A stretch of DNA of 64,000 bases, from positions 30,479,501 to 30,543,500 of the forward strand of contig NC_057916.1 in the NCBI RefSeq assembly GCF_018873765.1. Direction: 5' to 3'. Positions within the stretch are counted from its first letter, which is position 1. Each line of letters opens with the position of its first letter. The notes below the pieces were generated by a model. That model worked only from the letters and a program-made list of their open reading frames with translations. It did no database searches and was not told the DNA's origin. The position numbers and the translations under genes are program-made. This DNA is from Telopea speciosissima (lineage: Eukaryota; Streptophyta; Magnoliopsida; Proteales; Proteaceae). This document shows, in pieces, positions 33,361 through 45,547 of this stretch.

Positions 33361-34696
33361 CTTGGTCGAGGATTGATCTGAAAACTAGCATATTAGCAGA
33401 GCCTAATTCTCAATAAGATAAAAATAAAATTTATTTTGGCATGCTACTAGTGCCCTAGCGTGGCCGTAGTGCCACAAACAAGGCTACCCTTGCAGCCATG
33501 CACAAGGCTGCCCAGCGTGGCTGCAATGCCACGCACAAGACTGCCCGGCGTGGCTACACTATTGGGCACAGTGACAATGGGTAATCGTAGGGACCAATGT
33601 ACCTTCAGAAGGTTTTCTTATAAGCCATCCTTCTATTGAACACACATGCTACCTCCACACACCCACCATGTGCAACGCTTGGCGGCCCATCCGTGCCACC
33701 CCACCTAGGGAGGCCCCCCTTGTTACACACGCACCCAAAATACACCCTAATATCCTAGGCCAAATTGAATTTTTGCTGACGGGTGTCGCCACGATGCCAA
33801 TGGTCAACCCCTGTGACCTTGGACCATAACAGTCAAAGGGAAAGCTCAAACACAAGGATTGTATTCACACCTTGATGGGCGAGTGGACCACACAATGGGT
33901 AAGCTTTGAACCCTAAATTTTTTATATACATATTCCCCTTGAAGTCCTTGAAGTGTGGGTCAATGCCCCACATCCCCTACTATTGATTTCGGCCTTGACA
34001 ATAGGAACGGAACCACGAATGGATCCACTATTGATGAATTCGTCTGTGTAGTCATGCTGGTTTTATGTGTTTTCTCATGTAGGACCCACGTGCCTGTGCT
34101 CCGGACACCGTGGTTAGGTCCCCGGACATGGTGAACCCCCACCCTTACCCTCTTTTGCATTTTTGGACCTTGTATGTGGGCCCACTAGGCTCAAATATGA
34201 TTTTAATGAGTTTTAGTGTTAAAGGTCTAAACCAAACAAGACTTAAGACCTTAGTACTTGAGGTTTTAATGAGGAACCAAATGGACCTTAAGGGTCATGT
34301 TTTATTCTAAAACTAGCTTTAGATGTGTTTCTTGTTAAATGAACTTTTAAGCTACCCTACCCAAACAAGCCTTAAGTTACAACTAAAAGACCCTAGCCAA
34401 ACAAGCCCTAGACTAAAACACATTTTTAGGCCTTAAGCTAAGCCAAACATACCCTAACTAATTGGACCTAAGAACTTTAGCCAAACTGGCCGTAAGGCCC
34501 AACTTGAGTTAAAATGGATTTGGGGGTTTAAGGACCTAGGCAAACGGACCCTAAGGTCCATTTTAATTATAAAAGGAGGAAGCTCTTAAGCTTTTCCTCA
34601 TTTCTCCAAAGAGCAAAAACGTCGGAAGGAGAGGAGAAAAGGGAAGGAAGAAGAAGAAGAAGAAGAAGAAGAGAAGGGAAGAGAGAAGAGATGAAG
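33361..34696. mobile_element. Degraded LTR-type sequence, left of the nested solo LTR
   Basis: The stretch 33390-33450 shares text with 5690-5750. 33480-33550 is a 'GCGTGGCTGCAATGCCACGCACAAG' type low-order repeat. From about 33930 (CTTGAAGTxCTTGAAGTGTGGGTCAA) the sequence parallels the solo LTR at 34921-34960. It may be the left half of an older related LTR whose right half is 37463-40091. No gene. Confidence 0.4.
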
Positions 34697-37462
34697 TGTT
34701 ATACCAGCACCCCGGATCATAATTAATTATTGTTTCTTCCCTACAACGTGTAGTTATCACTGCCACGTATGCTGGTGAGCTGTTCTCACTGGTGGTCAAA
34801 CCCAACTACAAAATTATTGACCACAGTACGAGTTTGCCTGGAGGAAACTATTCGGGGTCATAAGGGACAAACCATGACAATGAAATAGTAAGTGTTATCC
34901 CTTAATTTTATTTATTTATCTTTTCCCTTGATGCCCTCGAAGTGCGGGTCAAGGTTTGGACTACTCGGGCTATTTTAGTTGAGTTGGAAATAATTCACTT
35001 ATGGGCCCCACTTGCCTTGGGGAAACATATGAAGAGCAATTATACCCATATCATGTGAGCTCATTTTTGAACTAGGTTCTTTCCTAATTATAACTAGTGG
35101 GCAGGCCCATTAGCTTAAGAGGCCCATTGGGCTTAAGTGACAATTTAACCTAAGGGTCCATCTAACTCTATTTGACCCAAGATTGGGTATTCATTTCTCT
35201 TACCCAAATAGAACTAATGGGTCAATCCATTAAACCCTCTTAACCCATTTAACTTAAAGTACCCATTTGACCTAATGACCCATTTATCTTGGATCGACCC
35301 ATTTAACTCTTGACCCATTTAACTTAAAGTACCCATTTGACTTAATGACCCATTTGTCTTGGATCGATCCATTTAGCTCTTGACCCATTTGACTTAAGGG
35401 ACCCAAGTCACTTTCTATAAATAAGACAAAAGGGGGGGGAGAAGCATTCTTTCTCTTTACTTCTCCCATCTAACCTAAATCGTGGAGGAGAGAAAGAGGA
35501 GAGAAAGGAGAAAGAAGAAAGAAGAAAGAAGGAAGGAGAAAAGGAGGAAGAAGGGTGGAGAATCTTGATTGGAGGCTTGAAGATCACTTCTTGGAGCCCT
35601 CAACGTGGAGCACCACTTCCTTGGGGTAGGTAAGCCATTAAAACCCATCTCTCTTCTTCTATTTTAGGTTTTGGGGTTTGGGAAATAGAAAAGGCTTGAC
35701 CTAGGGTTCTCTTGGAACCCAAGGAATCGATGCAACTTCTAAACCTAGACTATAGTGGAGTTATTTCACTCCATTACAAGCTCTAAGCCTAAGCAATCTC
35801 TTTCCATTTGAGAAATTTAGGGTTTCTACCCTATTATGTCCTAAATTAGGTTCTCATTGGTTTTCCTCTTAAATCCTTGGGATTTCATGGACCTAATGAG
35901 GTCTTAGAACCTTAATAGACCTAGGAGGAAGCTTTCTTGAAGCCTCCCTACCTTTAAACCCCTTGGGAAAGGAACCCCTGGTGAGAAACCTTTCAAATTT
36001 TGGTTTTGCAGGTATGTGGTTTTATGTGCGGTTTCATTTCCTGAGAAATCACTCATGCAACCGCACTTGACTGAGACTGTCCTGAGGCCCTGGTTTCCTA
36101 GGATTTACCTGTGGTTACAGAAATTGGGCATGAAACCACTCTACTTTTGAAACCTTGTACTTAAAGTGATTATGGGAGACTTTTTGGGGATCCGTCCCTT
36201 TACTTAATTAACCCTATTTTCACTCTTTATTTAGGTTTAAAGTTTTCATCTTGTGACGTGTTACTTAATTGCGGCGACAACTCATAACATCGAAACATAA
36301 TTTATATGTGAGTGGGTTTAGTTGTTTGTGCTTCATATTATTATTGTATTGTATATTATGTCATCATTATAAATTATTAAGCATGCTTGCGCATATTGCA
36401 TACTCTTATATATGATTATTATGATGTTGATTGGAGATGCTTTACTTTGATGGGTGCCGGTGTCGGAACCCCGGATACTATATACATTTATGAAGTAATT
36501 ATGTTGAATGTCATGTTGAACTGTATACGTCGTGCCGTGCTGGTAACCGGGCACTAAACCAGATGAAAAGTTGATGCGCCCGGATTACCTCTCAGGACGA
36601 TAGGAATTGCATGTAGTATATCTATGGCTAGGACTCGCACCCTTATGCTTCGACCCTTACCAACAGGGATTTAGGTGTTGGGTAATCAGTACACCGGATT
36701 CTGTGGAGGTGGGAGAGGCCAGTCCTGGTAGTATTGGTTATCAGGGGTCTGCCACTGAGTGGTCTTGGAGGCTTCGATCGGCGTAGGTCCCAGGTGACAA
36801 TTGAGGTTTCATTGTGGCGATAAGTTAAGTGACCCACAGTGTCTCCCGAGTTGTTGCAATAGCATATACCTTTGACTTAGTTGTGATGTTAGGTGGAAAA
36901 ATGGAATTAACATGTGCATGCATCATTGGACTATGTGAATTGTGTGTTTGTGCATCCCCATCCCCTCACTGGCTCAGTGGAGCTAACCCCCTCGTGTACA
37001 CACTTTTTTAGATTATGATGCAGGTACGGAGGAGCCGGAAGCAGTGTTTGAGGAACATGGCGACGGGTGCCCTTGTGACGATTGTGCCTACGGGCCGTGA
37101 GAATTCTAGGGACTTGTTCCCCTTTTGTTTATTTTAGGGCGTAGGCCCATGTATAAACATTTACTGTTATACCCTTGTTGATAGTTATTAGATGGTAATG
37201 GATAATGGATTAATTACAGTATTTATCATTTAGCACTTGAACATCTTGTAACTATTTGATTTTATATGCTTCCGTAAAACTATTGATCTTTTGGAATGTA
37301 ATATTTTCTTTTCGCACTCTGATATTAGATGGCTTTAATATTGGTTATGACTGTGCGTTGGGACACTGTGTCAGTGATCCTGGCAGCTTAGTAGGATGAC
37401 ACGCGTCGTCCTAGTCACCCCTTATAATGTATTTTATCCCTTGTTGGGATGGGGGCGTGACA
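34697..37462 (+). mobile_element. Solo LTR, 2.77 kb, related to the LTR at 1047-4066
   Basis: It begins TGTTATACCAGCACCCC and ends GGGGGCGTGACA. It is flanked by TGAAG (34692-34696) and GGAAG (37463-37467), a 4/5 match to a target duplication. No primer site follows the end, unlike the copy at 1-4 kb, so this is a solo LTR. Shared blocks include ATGACCCATTT..GGATCGACC, the GA-rich tract at 35485-35560 and the GATAAGTTAAGTGACCCACAG block near 36820. Short frames inside are not genes. Confidence 0.85.
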
Positions 37463-40091
37463 GGAAGCTATTGTCCTCCCCTCCTATACCTCATCTCCTC
37501 CCTCCCCTCTTGCTGTCCGGACAAGGAAAGAGGAAAAGGAAGGAAAAGAAGGGAGAAGGAGAAGAAGAAAAGGAAAGAAAGGAAGAGGAGAAGAAGAAGG
37601 TGAAGGAATGAGGTCAAGGGGGCTCACCTAGCCTTGGATCTTGTTTCCCTATTGGTGGTAAGTGATATTTCCAACTCTGCCTCTCTATTTCTCTATTTAT
37701 TAGCTTATGGTTTTAGATTTTGGGGATTGGGGATGACCTTGGATTCCACTTAGGACTCAATGCCCTTATGTGGGGCTTGTTCTTAGTCCCTTTGGGATGC
37801 CTTTGCACACCCTTGCACCTCTCTTTGAAGTGCCATTTAACCAAACCTGCAAACCTAGATTTTTCACCCAAAAACCCAAGTTTGGGTTGGGTAATTGGGT
37901 ATGGACCATAAATGGCTTAATGCATTGTGCCATTAGGGTTATTAGGACCCTAATGAACTTTGAACTTTAGAAACCATCCCTACAAGCCAGTGAAGCCATT
38001 GGGGGCCTTGGGGATCGATTTGGAGGAGATTCAGAGTTGAAAACTCGTTTCTGCTACCAACAGACTCAGCGGTGAACTCATCATCGTGCATCCGTCCTTG
38101 GCTGCCCCTCACAGGTGTGTCTCAGGGTTCGAACGGATGCACGGGCAGATTCACACGAGTGCATCCGTTTGTGAATTTGTCTGCAGTTGATAGCTTAACT
38201 GCTGTTCGATATTTTGGCCATAACTTTGTCTACACATATTGTATTGACGCGGTTCAAGTTGCATTGTAAAATAGACTCAAAGGGATACATTTAATATGAA
38301 GGAACTGTGGACCCAATCCAAATAAAAGACCCTCAAAAGTGGGCCCAAACTCAGATAATATGTTTTGACAGTAACTTTGGAACATAACTCTAATCCGACC
38401 TCACCCACGTCGTGGCTGCTTGTGTAAGACTTGATAAATCTTATTGGGGGTTAATTACCACCTAAATTGTCCCCGAATATATTAATTAAATGATCTATCG
38501 AGGTGCCAAGGTCTATCCTTGATACCCTCAAAACCCCCTTGCTGTCCTAAGGGACTTGTGACCTCATCCTAGAATTGAAAAACCCTAAAGTGATTCCAAA
38601 CCCATGAATCCCAAGACTAATGCTTAGGCTAGGCCTTGATAGTCTTGTTGGACCTTGAGGTGATCCTCTTAGGGTCTTAAAAACCACCTATAGGGGTGAA
38701 GACTGAAAGTGATTGACTTAAGAAATTTGTGTTGTATTTTGTCAAACTTAACAATAGTAACACTTGGGGAATCCTAATGGGATTCCACCTACACTCTTCT
38801 AACACTATTCTTACATGTCCCTAGGTTACTTAACCAGTACGAGAGAGAGAGTGTGTATCGAGGCAAACCATATTAAATACCTCAAGCCGTTATCGAACAA
38901 CAGGTGAGTGGATTTTGGATGATGTTTGGGCTTGTTATATATAATTATATAAATCATATAATTGTGTTTATGCTGGCATCCATTCTTAACATGTTACATC
39001 CTTGCATATAAACTATATTGATTATGAATTGATGCAATGGGAATATGTTTACTTTACATTATTGTACCGGGTTATGATGCCGAGTATACCGGTGCCTGAA
39101 CCCCAGAAATGCTTATGAGAATTATTGATTGCCATCCTGATCTGTATGCGTCGTGCCATACTGGTAGCCGGGTACTAGATGGAGTAGGACGTTAATGCAC
39201 CCGGAATACCTCTCGAGACGATAGGACTTGCATGTAGTATATCTGAGGCTAGAATTTACCTTTCCATGCTACGACCCTTACCATTAGGGGTTTAGGTGTT
39301 GGCTGATCGGGGCTCCATGTTGCCTGTGGGGGAGAGAGGCCAGGTTAGGGATGACCACTAGTCATCGGGGTCTGCCACTGAGTGGTTAGATGGCTTCTAC
39401 CGGCATAGGCCCCCTGATGACGATTGAGGTTTCATTGTGGCGATAAGATAAGTGACCCATAGTATCTCCCGAGTCGTCATAGTGGCATATACCCGGACTT
39501 AGAATTATTTGTTAGGTGGAAAATCTACTAACATTTACATGCATCGTGGATTATATTTGAATTGTATGTTTGTGCATTCCCCATCCCCTCACTGGGCTCA
39601 GTGGAGCTTTCCCCCATTGCACAACCCTTTTTAGCTGTATGTAGGTGTTGTATGATGGTGATCCTTTTTTTGGTGTGGACTGATTGGAGCCTGTGATTTT
39701 GGACCTTGATGATGGCGTACACTCATGGACTGTGTCATTGGGGCACAATTATATCTTTTATTATTTTGTTTGTCATGAATATTGTATATATTTGGTAGTA
39801 TTTCTACTGTTACAGTTTCTAGTTAATATTTTGGGTCGAAATGTAAAACATTAAACTATCTATCACGCAAACTTTGAATCTTTTGTATTTGTAACGCTTC
39901 TGCTTATTTATGATCTTTTAGAATGTAATATTCACTTACTTTCCGCACTCTGATATTACTGTAATTTAATATTGTTTAAGACTGTGAGTTGGTTACTGCA
40001 TCGAAATCCTGGTAATGGTTAGGATGTTGGCAAGCATCCTAGTCATACCCTTTTTATAATATTTTATCCCTTACCGGGATGGGGGTGTGCC
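37463..40091 (+). mobile_element. Older related LTR, right part (target of the nested solo LTR)
   Basis: From about 39065 the sequence runs parallel to 36455-37460 of the solo LTR (GTATGCGTCGTGCCATACTGG, CTCTCGAGACGATAGGACTTG, GTTTCATTGTGGCGATAAG). It ends CCGGGATGGGGGTGTGCCA near 40091. The divergence is clearly larger than between the two better copies. The solo LTR therefore appears to have landed inside, or next to, an older member of its own family. Confidence 0.6.
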
Positions 40092-42399
40092 ACCCCTCCC
40101 TCAAGGTAGCTCTTATGCTTTTTGCACTTTTCCAGAAGGAGACATGACCCCCCCCTCTCGAAAAGTCATACTAGGCTGTTTCTTGAGCTACCAACATCAC
40201 AATGTTATGAAAAATGCTAGGATTGTAGAGAAAATTCAAAAGAACATTTGTAAAAAAATCATTAATTTATCATATATATTTATTTTTTTATTAATTTTTG
40301 TATTAAAAAAGCGTACAAATCCATTTTGCTGAATTTGTTCACAAAACCAATTTTAGATGGCTTAGATAAATGCATAGATTGTCTTGGCAAGAGATTGGAT
40401 CACTTCAACTTTATTTACTATTTTAATATTTTTTATTTAAAAAATTCATCGATACTAATAATGCACCTTTTAAGTGCCTAAAATTTACAAAAAATGCATA
40501 CTTTGTCCACCAAATAAATGATTGCAAGCATTTTTTAAACCAAAGGGATGTTTTACACGAAAGGAATATAGGACAGCCTTCGCAATGGTTTGGTCTGATC
40601 GTAAGTGAAATATCAATTCCCTTTCTTCAAGTGAGATAGAAACAGATTCTCTTTATGAACTAAAACAAGCTGAACTCACACAAAAAGAGGAAAGGACAGA
40701 CACTAGAACATATTAGACTAGGTATTGGATATCACATATCTGCTACCCTATAATCAAGTTAGCATTCCTCACCTTTCTCTAATCGGATCTCTTTCCTGAA
40801 TGAAATCTCATCATCCATACATAACAAATTGGTATGGTATATTCATACCATAACATATTGTTGTGTTGGTTCTTCCTTAGATATGGTCAGATAGAGATCT
40901 ATATCTTTCTATCGATAGATAGTTAGATTTATTTGAGAAATAGATATTGATCCGGTTTCAAGATCGTTGAAGAAGAGAGATCCCTAAATATCCATTTGAA
41001 AAAAGAGATGAATAGATAAGGCTAGGTACAATGATGGGCGAGAGAGGGAATCCATTGATTATATAACTGGGAGAGAACGTGCCACATTAGAGGTGAACAA
41101 TAAACGATCTATATTACATTGTGTGGGCATGGCCACGATGTGCAACGGCTAGCACGCACATGTGTGCAACATGAGCCAGCCCAAAGGCTCAAGAAAGGCA
41201 TTGGTGGGCAGTAATATAACCTCTTTTGGATATGAGGCATTGCAAAATGTGTGGTTGCAGTGCAGCCATGCCTGCCATGCCAGCAACCAGTGCAGCCATG
41301 CTGGGCAGCCTTGTGCGTTTGAATGCACCCATGTTGTGCAGCCTTGTGTGCGGCAGTCAGCCAGGTAATGCAGCCATGTGCCAGGTGGTGCAGCCCCATG
41401 TCCGCAACGATGTGCGAGATAGTGCAAGTATCAACATCTTCACCTAGCACTGCCGCAATGCACACTTTCAGAAATTGGAGGATTAAAATCTGGCATCTGG
41501 AGAATTCAAACAGCATACCCACAATGCAAATATTATACTACACAACGAGAAATACATAAAATTAATTGGAGGTAAAGGCTTTCGATACCTCATATTACAA
41601 CTAGAATTGGGTCAACGGGGCTTCTCCCACTTTTTGGTGTGTTCTAGAATGAGAGTGGAACTATTTATCGCTAAGCGGTCCCCCTCCCTTTTATGCTAAT
41701 TTTGTAATGAAAATCACCACAAACCGTTTGATCTGAAGTGAGAAGTCATATTTTGAAATCAGAGGCCAAGATTGGCCTTCCATTTTGAGAATTTCCTAAA
41801 AAAGAAACCAAAAATTATACGAAAATCAAATTTAACACAAGGGGGTTCTTTTAGGGCCTTTGCGGCTCTCACATGAGAATTTGGCTCTCCTCCAGCCATG
41901 GTAGGAGCTAGAGGATCCAGTCCAACAAAAAGAAGGGTATTTGGGTCATTTCAAAGGTGAGCCCCCATTAAATGATCCAAACCCCCGCCCCTTTTGCTGG
42001 GTTGGATCCTCCAACTCCCACTACAACTGGAGGAAAAAGCCAAGTCCCTTACATGAGCATTGGCCGCCCAGATTTTTTGTGAAAAAGATCCTGTCAATCC
42101 GGGCAGCGTGCAGTCATGTGCAGCACCTGAGTAAGGCAATGTGCATTGACTGCCTTACCCTTGCTCGGGCAAGGCGTTTGGATAGGGGTAAGATAGTAAA
42201 TGTGCACCGCCTCATCTCAAGTGCTGCACATGTGGCACTGCTGCTCGGATTGACAAGAGCCGAGTCCTGTGGCATGTGGCATGTTTATTCGATAGGTAGG
42301 ACAAGATTTTGGTCTATCCCCAATTGGCCAGTGTGGTCCAACTAGGGTTTAGGCCTAGACTGTGAGTTGAGCACACGATGACCGTACAAGCCCAGGCCA
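40092..42399. other. Intergenic region upstream of gene 4
   Basis: AT-rich sequence (40200-41090) followed by a segment with repeated 'GCAGCCATG' words (41260-41400), similar in style to 33470-33560. Overlapping frames there in several phases are a composition effect. No gene recognised. Confidence 0.45.
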
Positions 42400-42416
42400 C
42401 AGAGGATCCCAATTCG

Positions 42417-42668
42417 TTCCAGCAAAGGCAAGACGAACGAGTGATGGAGAGATAGATACCTCGAAAAAATAAAAATAAAAAAGTAGTTTTGTCCTTTCGC
42501 TGAAATGCTGTGGCTGTCGCCATTCCAACAAAGACGAGATGAACGAGTGATTAGAGATAAGTACGTCTTCACTCCATCACTCCCGCAGAGTTTTTGTTCT
42601 TTTGTTGTGGCTGTGGTTGTGATCGTTTGACATTAGGCGAGAAGATTGAGTGATAGATAGATAAATAC
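42417..42668 (+). promoter_or_regulatory. Direct repeats and TATA-like box upstream of gene 4
   Basis: A module of the form GA(A/T)CGAGTGATxxAGAGATA occurs near 42434 and 42538, with a weaker third version near 42645 (GATTGAGTGATAGATAGA), spaced about 105 bases. The last is followed by ATAAATAC at 42661-42668, about 115 bases before the ATG, a reasonable TATA position. Regulatory function is inference only. Confidence 0.35.
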
Positions 42669-42780
42669 GTATTCACTTAATCCAGTCCGCACTACGCAGA
42701 GCCGAAAAGAGACTCACAAGCTCCATTTAGTTCCACCTGCCCTTCAAAATCGTATTCAAACCCCACAAAAGAAAACGAAA

Positions 42781-44302
42781 ATGGTGGCCTTTTCCGGCGC
42801 CAACGAAGTTTCAGGCAGTACCTCTCCAGCAACGAGTTATGATCGAACAAAAGAGCTAAAGGTATTCGATGAAACTAAAGCAGGTGTGAAGGGTCTCGTC
42901 GACGCCGGTGTGGTTAAGGTCCCTCGAATCTTTGTCCACCTACCCGATACCCTTCCTGACCTGCCCTCTCAACTGAGTTCCATTCAGAACTGCTGTCAGA
43001 CCCATCTGACAATTCCGGTCATAGACCTGCAAGAAGCCACCGTCGATGAAGACCCAACAGCAACTCGAAGTCGAAGGAAGGAAGTAGTAGACAAAATTAA
43101 GCAAGCATCAGAGACATGGGGTTTCTTCCAGGTGGTGAATCATGGGATCCCTCAGAGTATGTTGGAGGAGACACTGGAAGGGGTTCGAAGGTTCTACGAG
43201 CAAGATGCGGAGATCAAGAAACAATGGTACACTCGCGATATCTTCGGCAAGAAGGTCGTCTACAACAGCAATTTTGATCTCTATAGCTCTCCCGCTGCCA
43301 ATTGGAGAGATTCCATGTATTGCCTTATGGGTCCTCAACCTCTGGACCCTCAAGAACTGCCTCTCGTTTGCAGGTATCTTCAAGTTAATTAATGGTTACT
43401 TGTATATATATGTGTTAAGTGCTAATTTAATTAATTAAAGCAGTAACTGATACATGTTATATTGTTGGGTGGGGTGTGACTGATTGGAAGAGATATATTT
43501 ATAGAATACTCAAAGCAAGTAAGAAGGTTGGGGATTGCTTTATTTGAGATGCTGTCGGAGGCTCTGGGGCTGAGCCCCAAGCACTTGATAGACATGGGCT
43601 GTGCAGAGGGTCATGCTCTTCTCTGTCACTATTATCCCGCATGCCCCCAGCCTCAACTGACTCTCGGCACTGCTAAGCATTCCGACAATGATTTCCTCAC
43701 CATCCTTCTGCAAGATCAAATCGGTGGACTTCAAGTTCTTCTTCAGAACCAATGGGTTGATGTTTCCCCCATGTCTGGAGCTCTCATCATCAACATCGGG
43801 GATCTTCTGCAGGCAAGTCAAACCCTTCATTTGTTCATTGTTTTCTATACAAAAACATATGTTCGATCGATACATCAAAAGCTCCAAAGTTGATGGAACT
43901 CATTAAATCAGATTCTTTAAGACCGAATCTAGGACCCATACACTAAATTGAATCCCATTAAACACATGACACATTTATTTTTTTTATCACTCTGGTGCCC
44001 ATGGTTTAAAGAATTGGATTGAATTGCTAAAGAATGTGTGGTTGTGGCAGCTGATTTCTAACGATAGATTTAAGAGCATCGAACATCGAGTACTTGCTCA
44101 CAGCATAGGCGCAAGGCTTTCGGTGGCATGTTTCTTCACTACAGGTGTTCAATCATCTACGAGGGTTTATGGGCCCATCAAAGAGTTGTGTTCAAAAGAC
44201 AACCCACCCGTCTACAGGGAAACTACCCTCAAAGAATATACCTTATACTTCACAGAGAAGGGACTTGATGGTACCTCTTGTTTGTCACATTTCAAGCTCT
44301 GA
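42781..44302 (+). CDS. 2-oxoglutarate/Fe(II) dioxygenase, ACC-oxidase-homolog type (gene 4, intact)
   Basis: Three exons: 42781-43373, 43491-43812 and 44051-44302, giving 388 residues. The ATG starts [15 protein letters not shown]. The N-terminal domain has [17 protein letters not shown] and [12 protein letters not shown]. Iron ligands are H261 and D263 (KHSD) and H317 (IEHRVL); the 2-oxoglutarate site is R327/S329 (ARLS). Exon 2 is exactly 322 bases, as in every copy. Intron 1 is GT-AG and intron 2 GC-AG. It differs from gene 1 in the 60-90 region and in having KHSD where gene 1 has KHAD, and is closest to copy 6 at the window end. Likely soluble and cytosolic; substrate unknown. Confidence 0.93.
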
Positions 44303-45547
44303 AACGTGATTACTTTCTCTTTTAAAGACGATGACATTGCTTGCAATTTGTTAATTTCAAAATTGTTAACTTGATGTAGTGTAGTTACCAAAAATAAACA
44401 CTTGATGTAATGATAATATTTTTTTAGTAGCTTTGAAATCTACGCAGCAGCGACGAACGTGAGGTTCAGCACCACGGCTTCATTATATATGAAAAGCGTA
44501 CCAAAATTTCTTTTCGGGAAGAATCCACAATTACGAGGAAGAATCAAAGCAAATAATCATATAATATATAAAGAATTATTTAACGTGGTTTGATATCGAT
44601 GCCTATATCCACTTGAGAGAATCAGAAATTTTCCATTTGTTTATGTCTAGGTTTTTCCTACAGAGATAATATATAAGAATCCCAAAATCCGAATCCTCAC
44701 ACAAAGCCTTATAATTTTAATCCCATAAATGTAATGGACCCAATACCCAATTCAATTTCAAATACTAACCCAACTATAATTATATAAACCATTACAGAAT
44801 AAAATACATACCCAATCCCAACAATCTTCCCCATGGCTTGGATTCTACAAGCCACCCTAAAGAAGAACAGTATTGATATCAACTCAGCAAACTCCCACTG
44901 TCTCTACTTATCTGCCATCTTTCTTGGAGGGAGAATTGAAAAAGATTGGTTTATATGACAAATGGGTTCAGCTTCTAATGCAATGTAATGCAGCTTGGTT
45001 GGAAGATACGGATCAGGAGAGTCAAACACTCGAACACAAGAAGAAAGAAATCGCAATGAGTTTAACGTGAGATAAGAAAGAAGGGAGGTGAGTCTTCAAG
45101 GTCACGGTTGAGAAGTAGTTCTTCAAGACTACCATAGGTTGCACCCATGTGACAAGCCGACCACTATAGTATCGGCCATTGGTCACCTAATCCTCCCGTG
45201 GAATGACAACCGTGACTCGCCTAAATCACAGAACCACGCCAGTACATCCCGACAATCGTGGACTCTTACCAAGTGAAGAGCCCCCATTCGAATATGACTC
45301 TGCCTAGAAGACACCTACCAAAAATAGGACTCTTCTCATACAAGGACTCTTTTTCATCGTCCTATCCAAACTCGATAAATACTCAGGTATGGAGCTCAAA
45401 CGCTTGGGTCACTTTTTACTAAGTTGAAATGCTGTTGCTTTGGAGACCTGACTTAGGCATCGAAGAGTCCTTGACCGGAGTCACACCGGCTCTCTTGTGC
45501 TAGTTCGATTTTTGTAGGCTCATCCATGGTCAGACCGAAGGGCAAAG
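44303..45547. other. 3' flank of gene 4 with LTR-like sequence
   Basis: After the presumed 3' untranslated region, 44440-44825 reads on the minus strand like a short LTR (starting TGTTGGGATTGGG at about 44823, with an ACCACGTTAAATAATTC block). From 45400 a plus-strand piece carries the Tat-type LTR motif GGCATCGAAGAGTCCTTGACC. No host gene. Boundaries not resolved. Confidence 0.4.

Noticed and set aside
41109-41559. Cys/His-rich overlapping frames on both strands near 41.1-41.5 kb
   Set aside because: They come from repeated GCAGCCATG words; no consistent zinc-finger spacing, and open in both strands.
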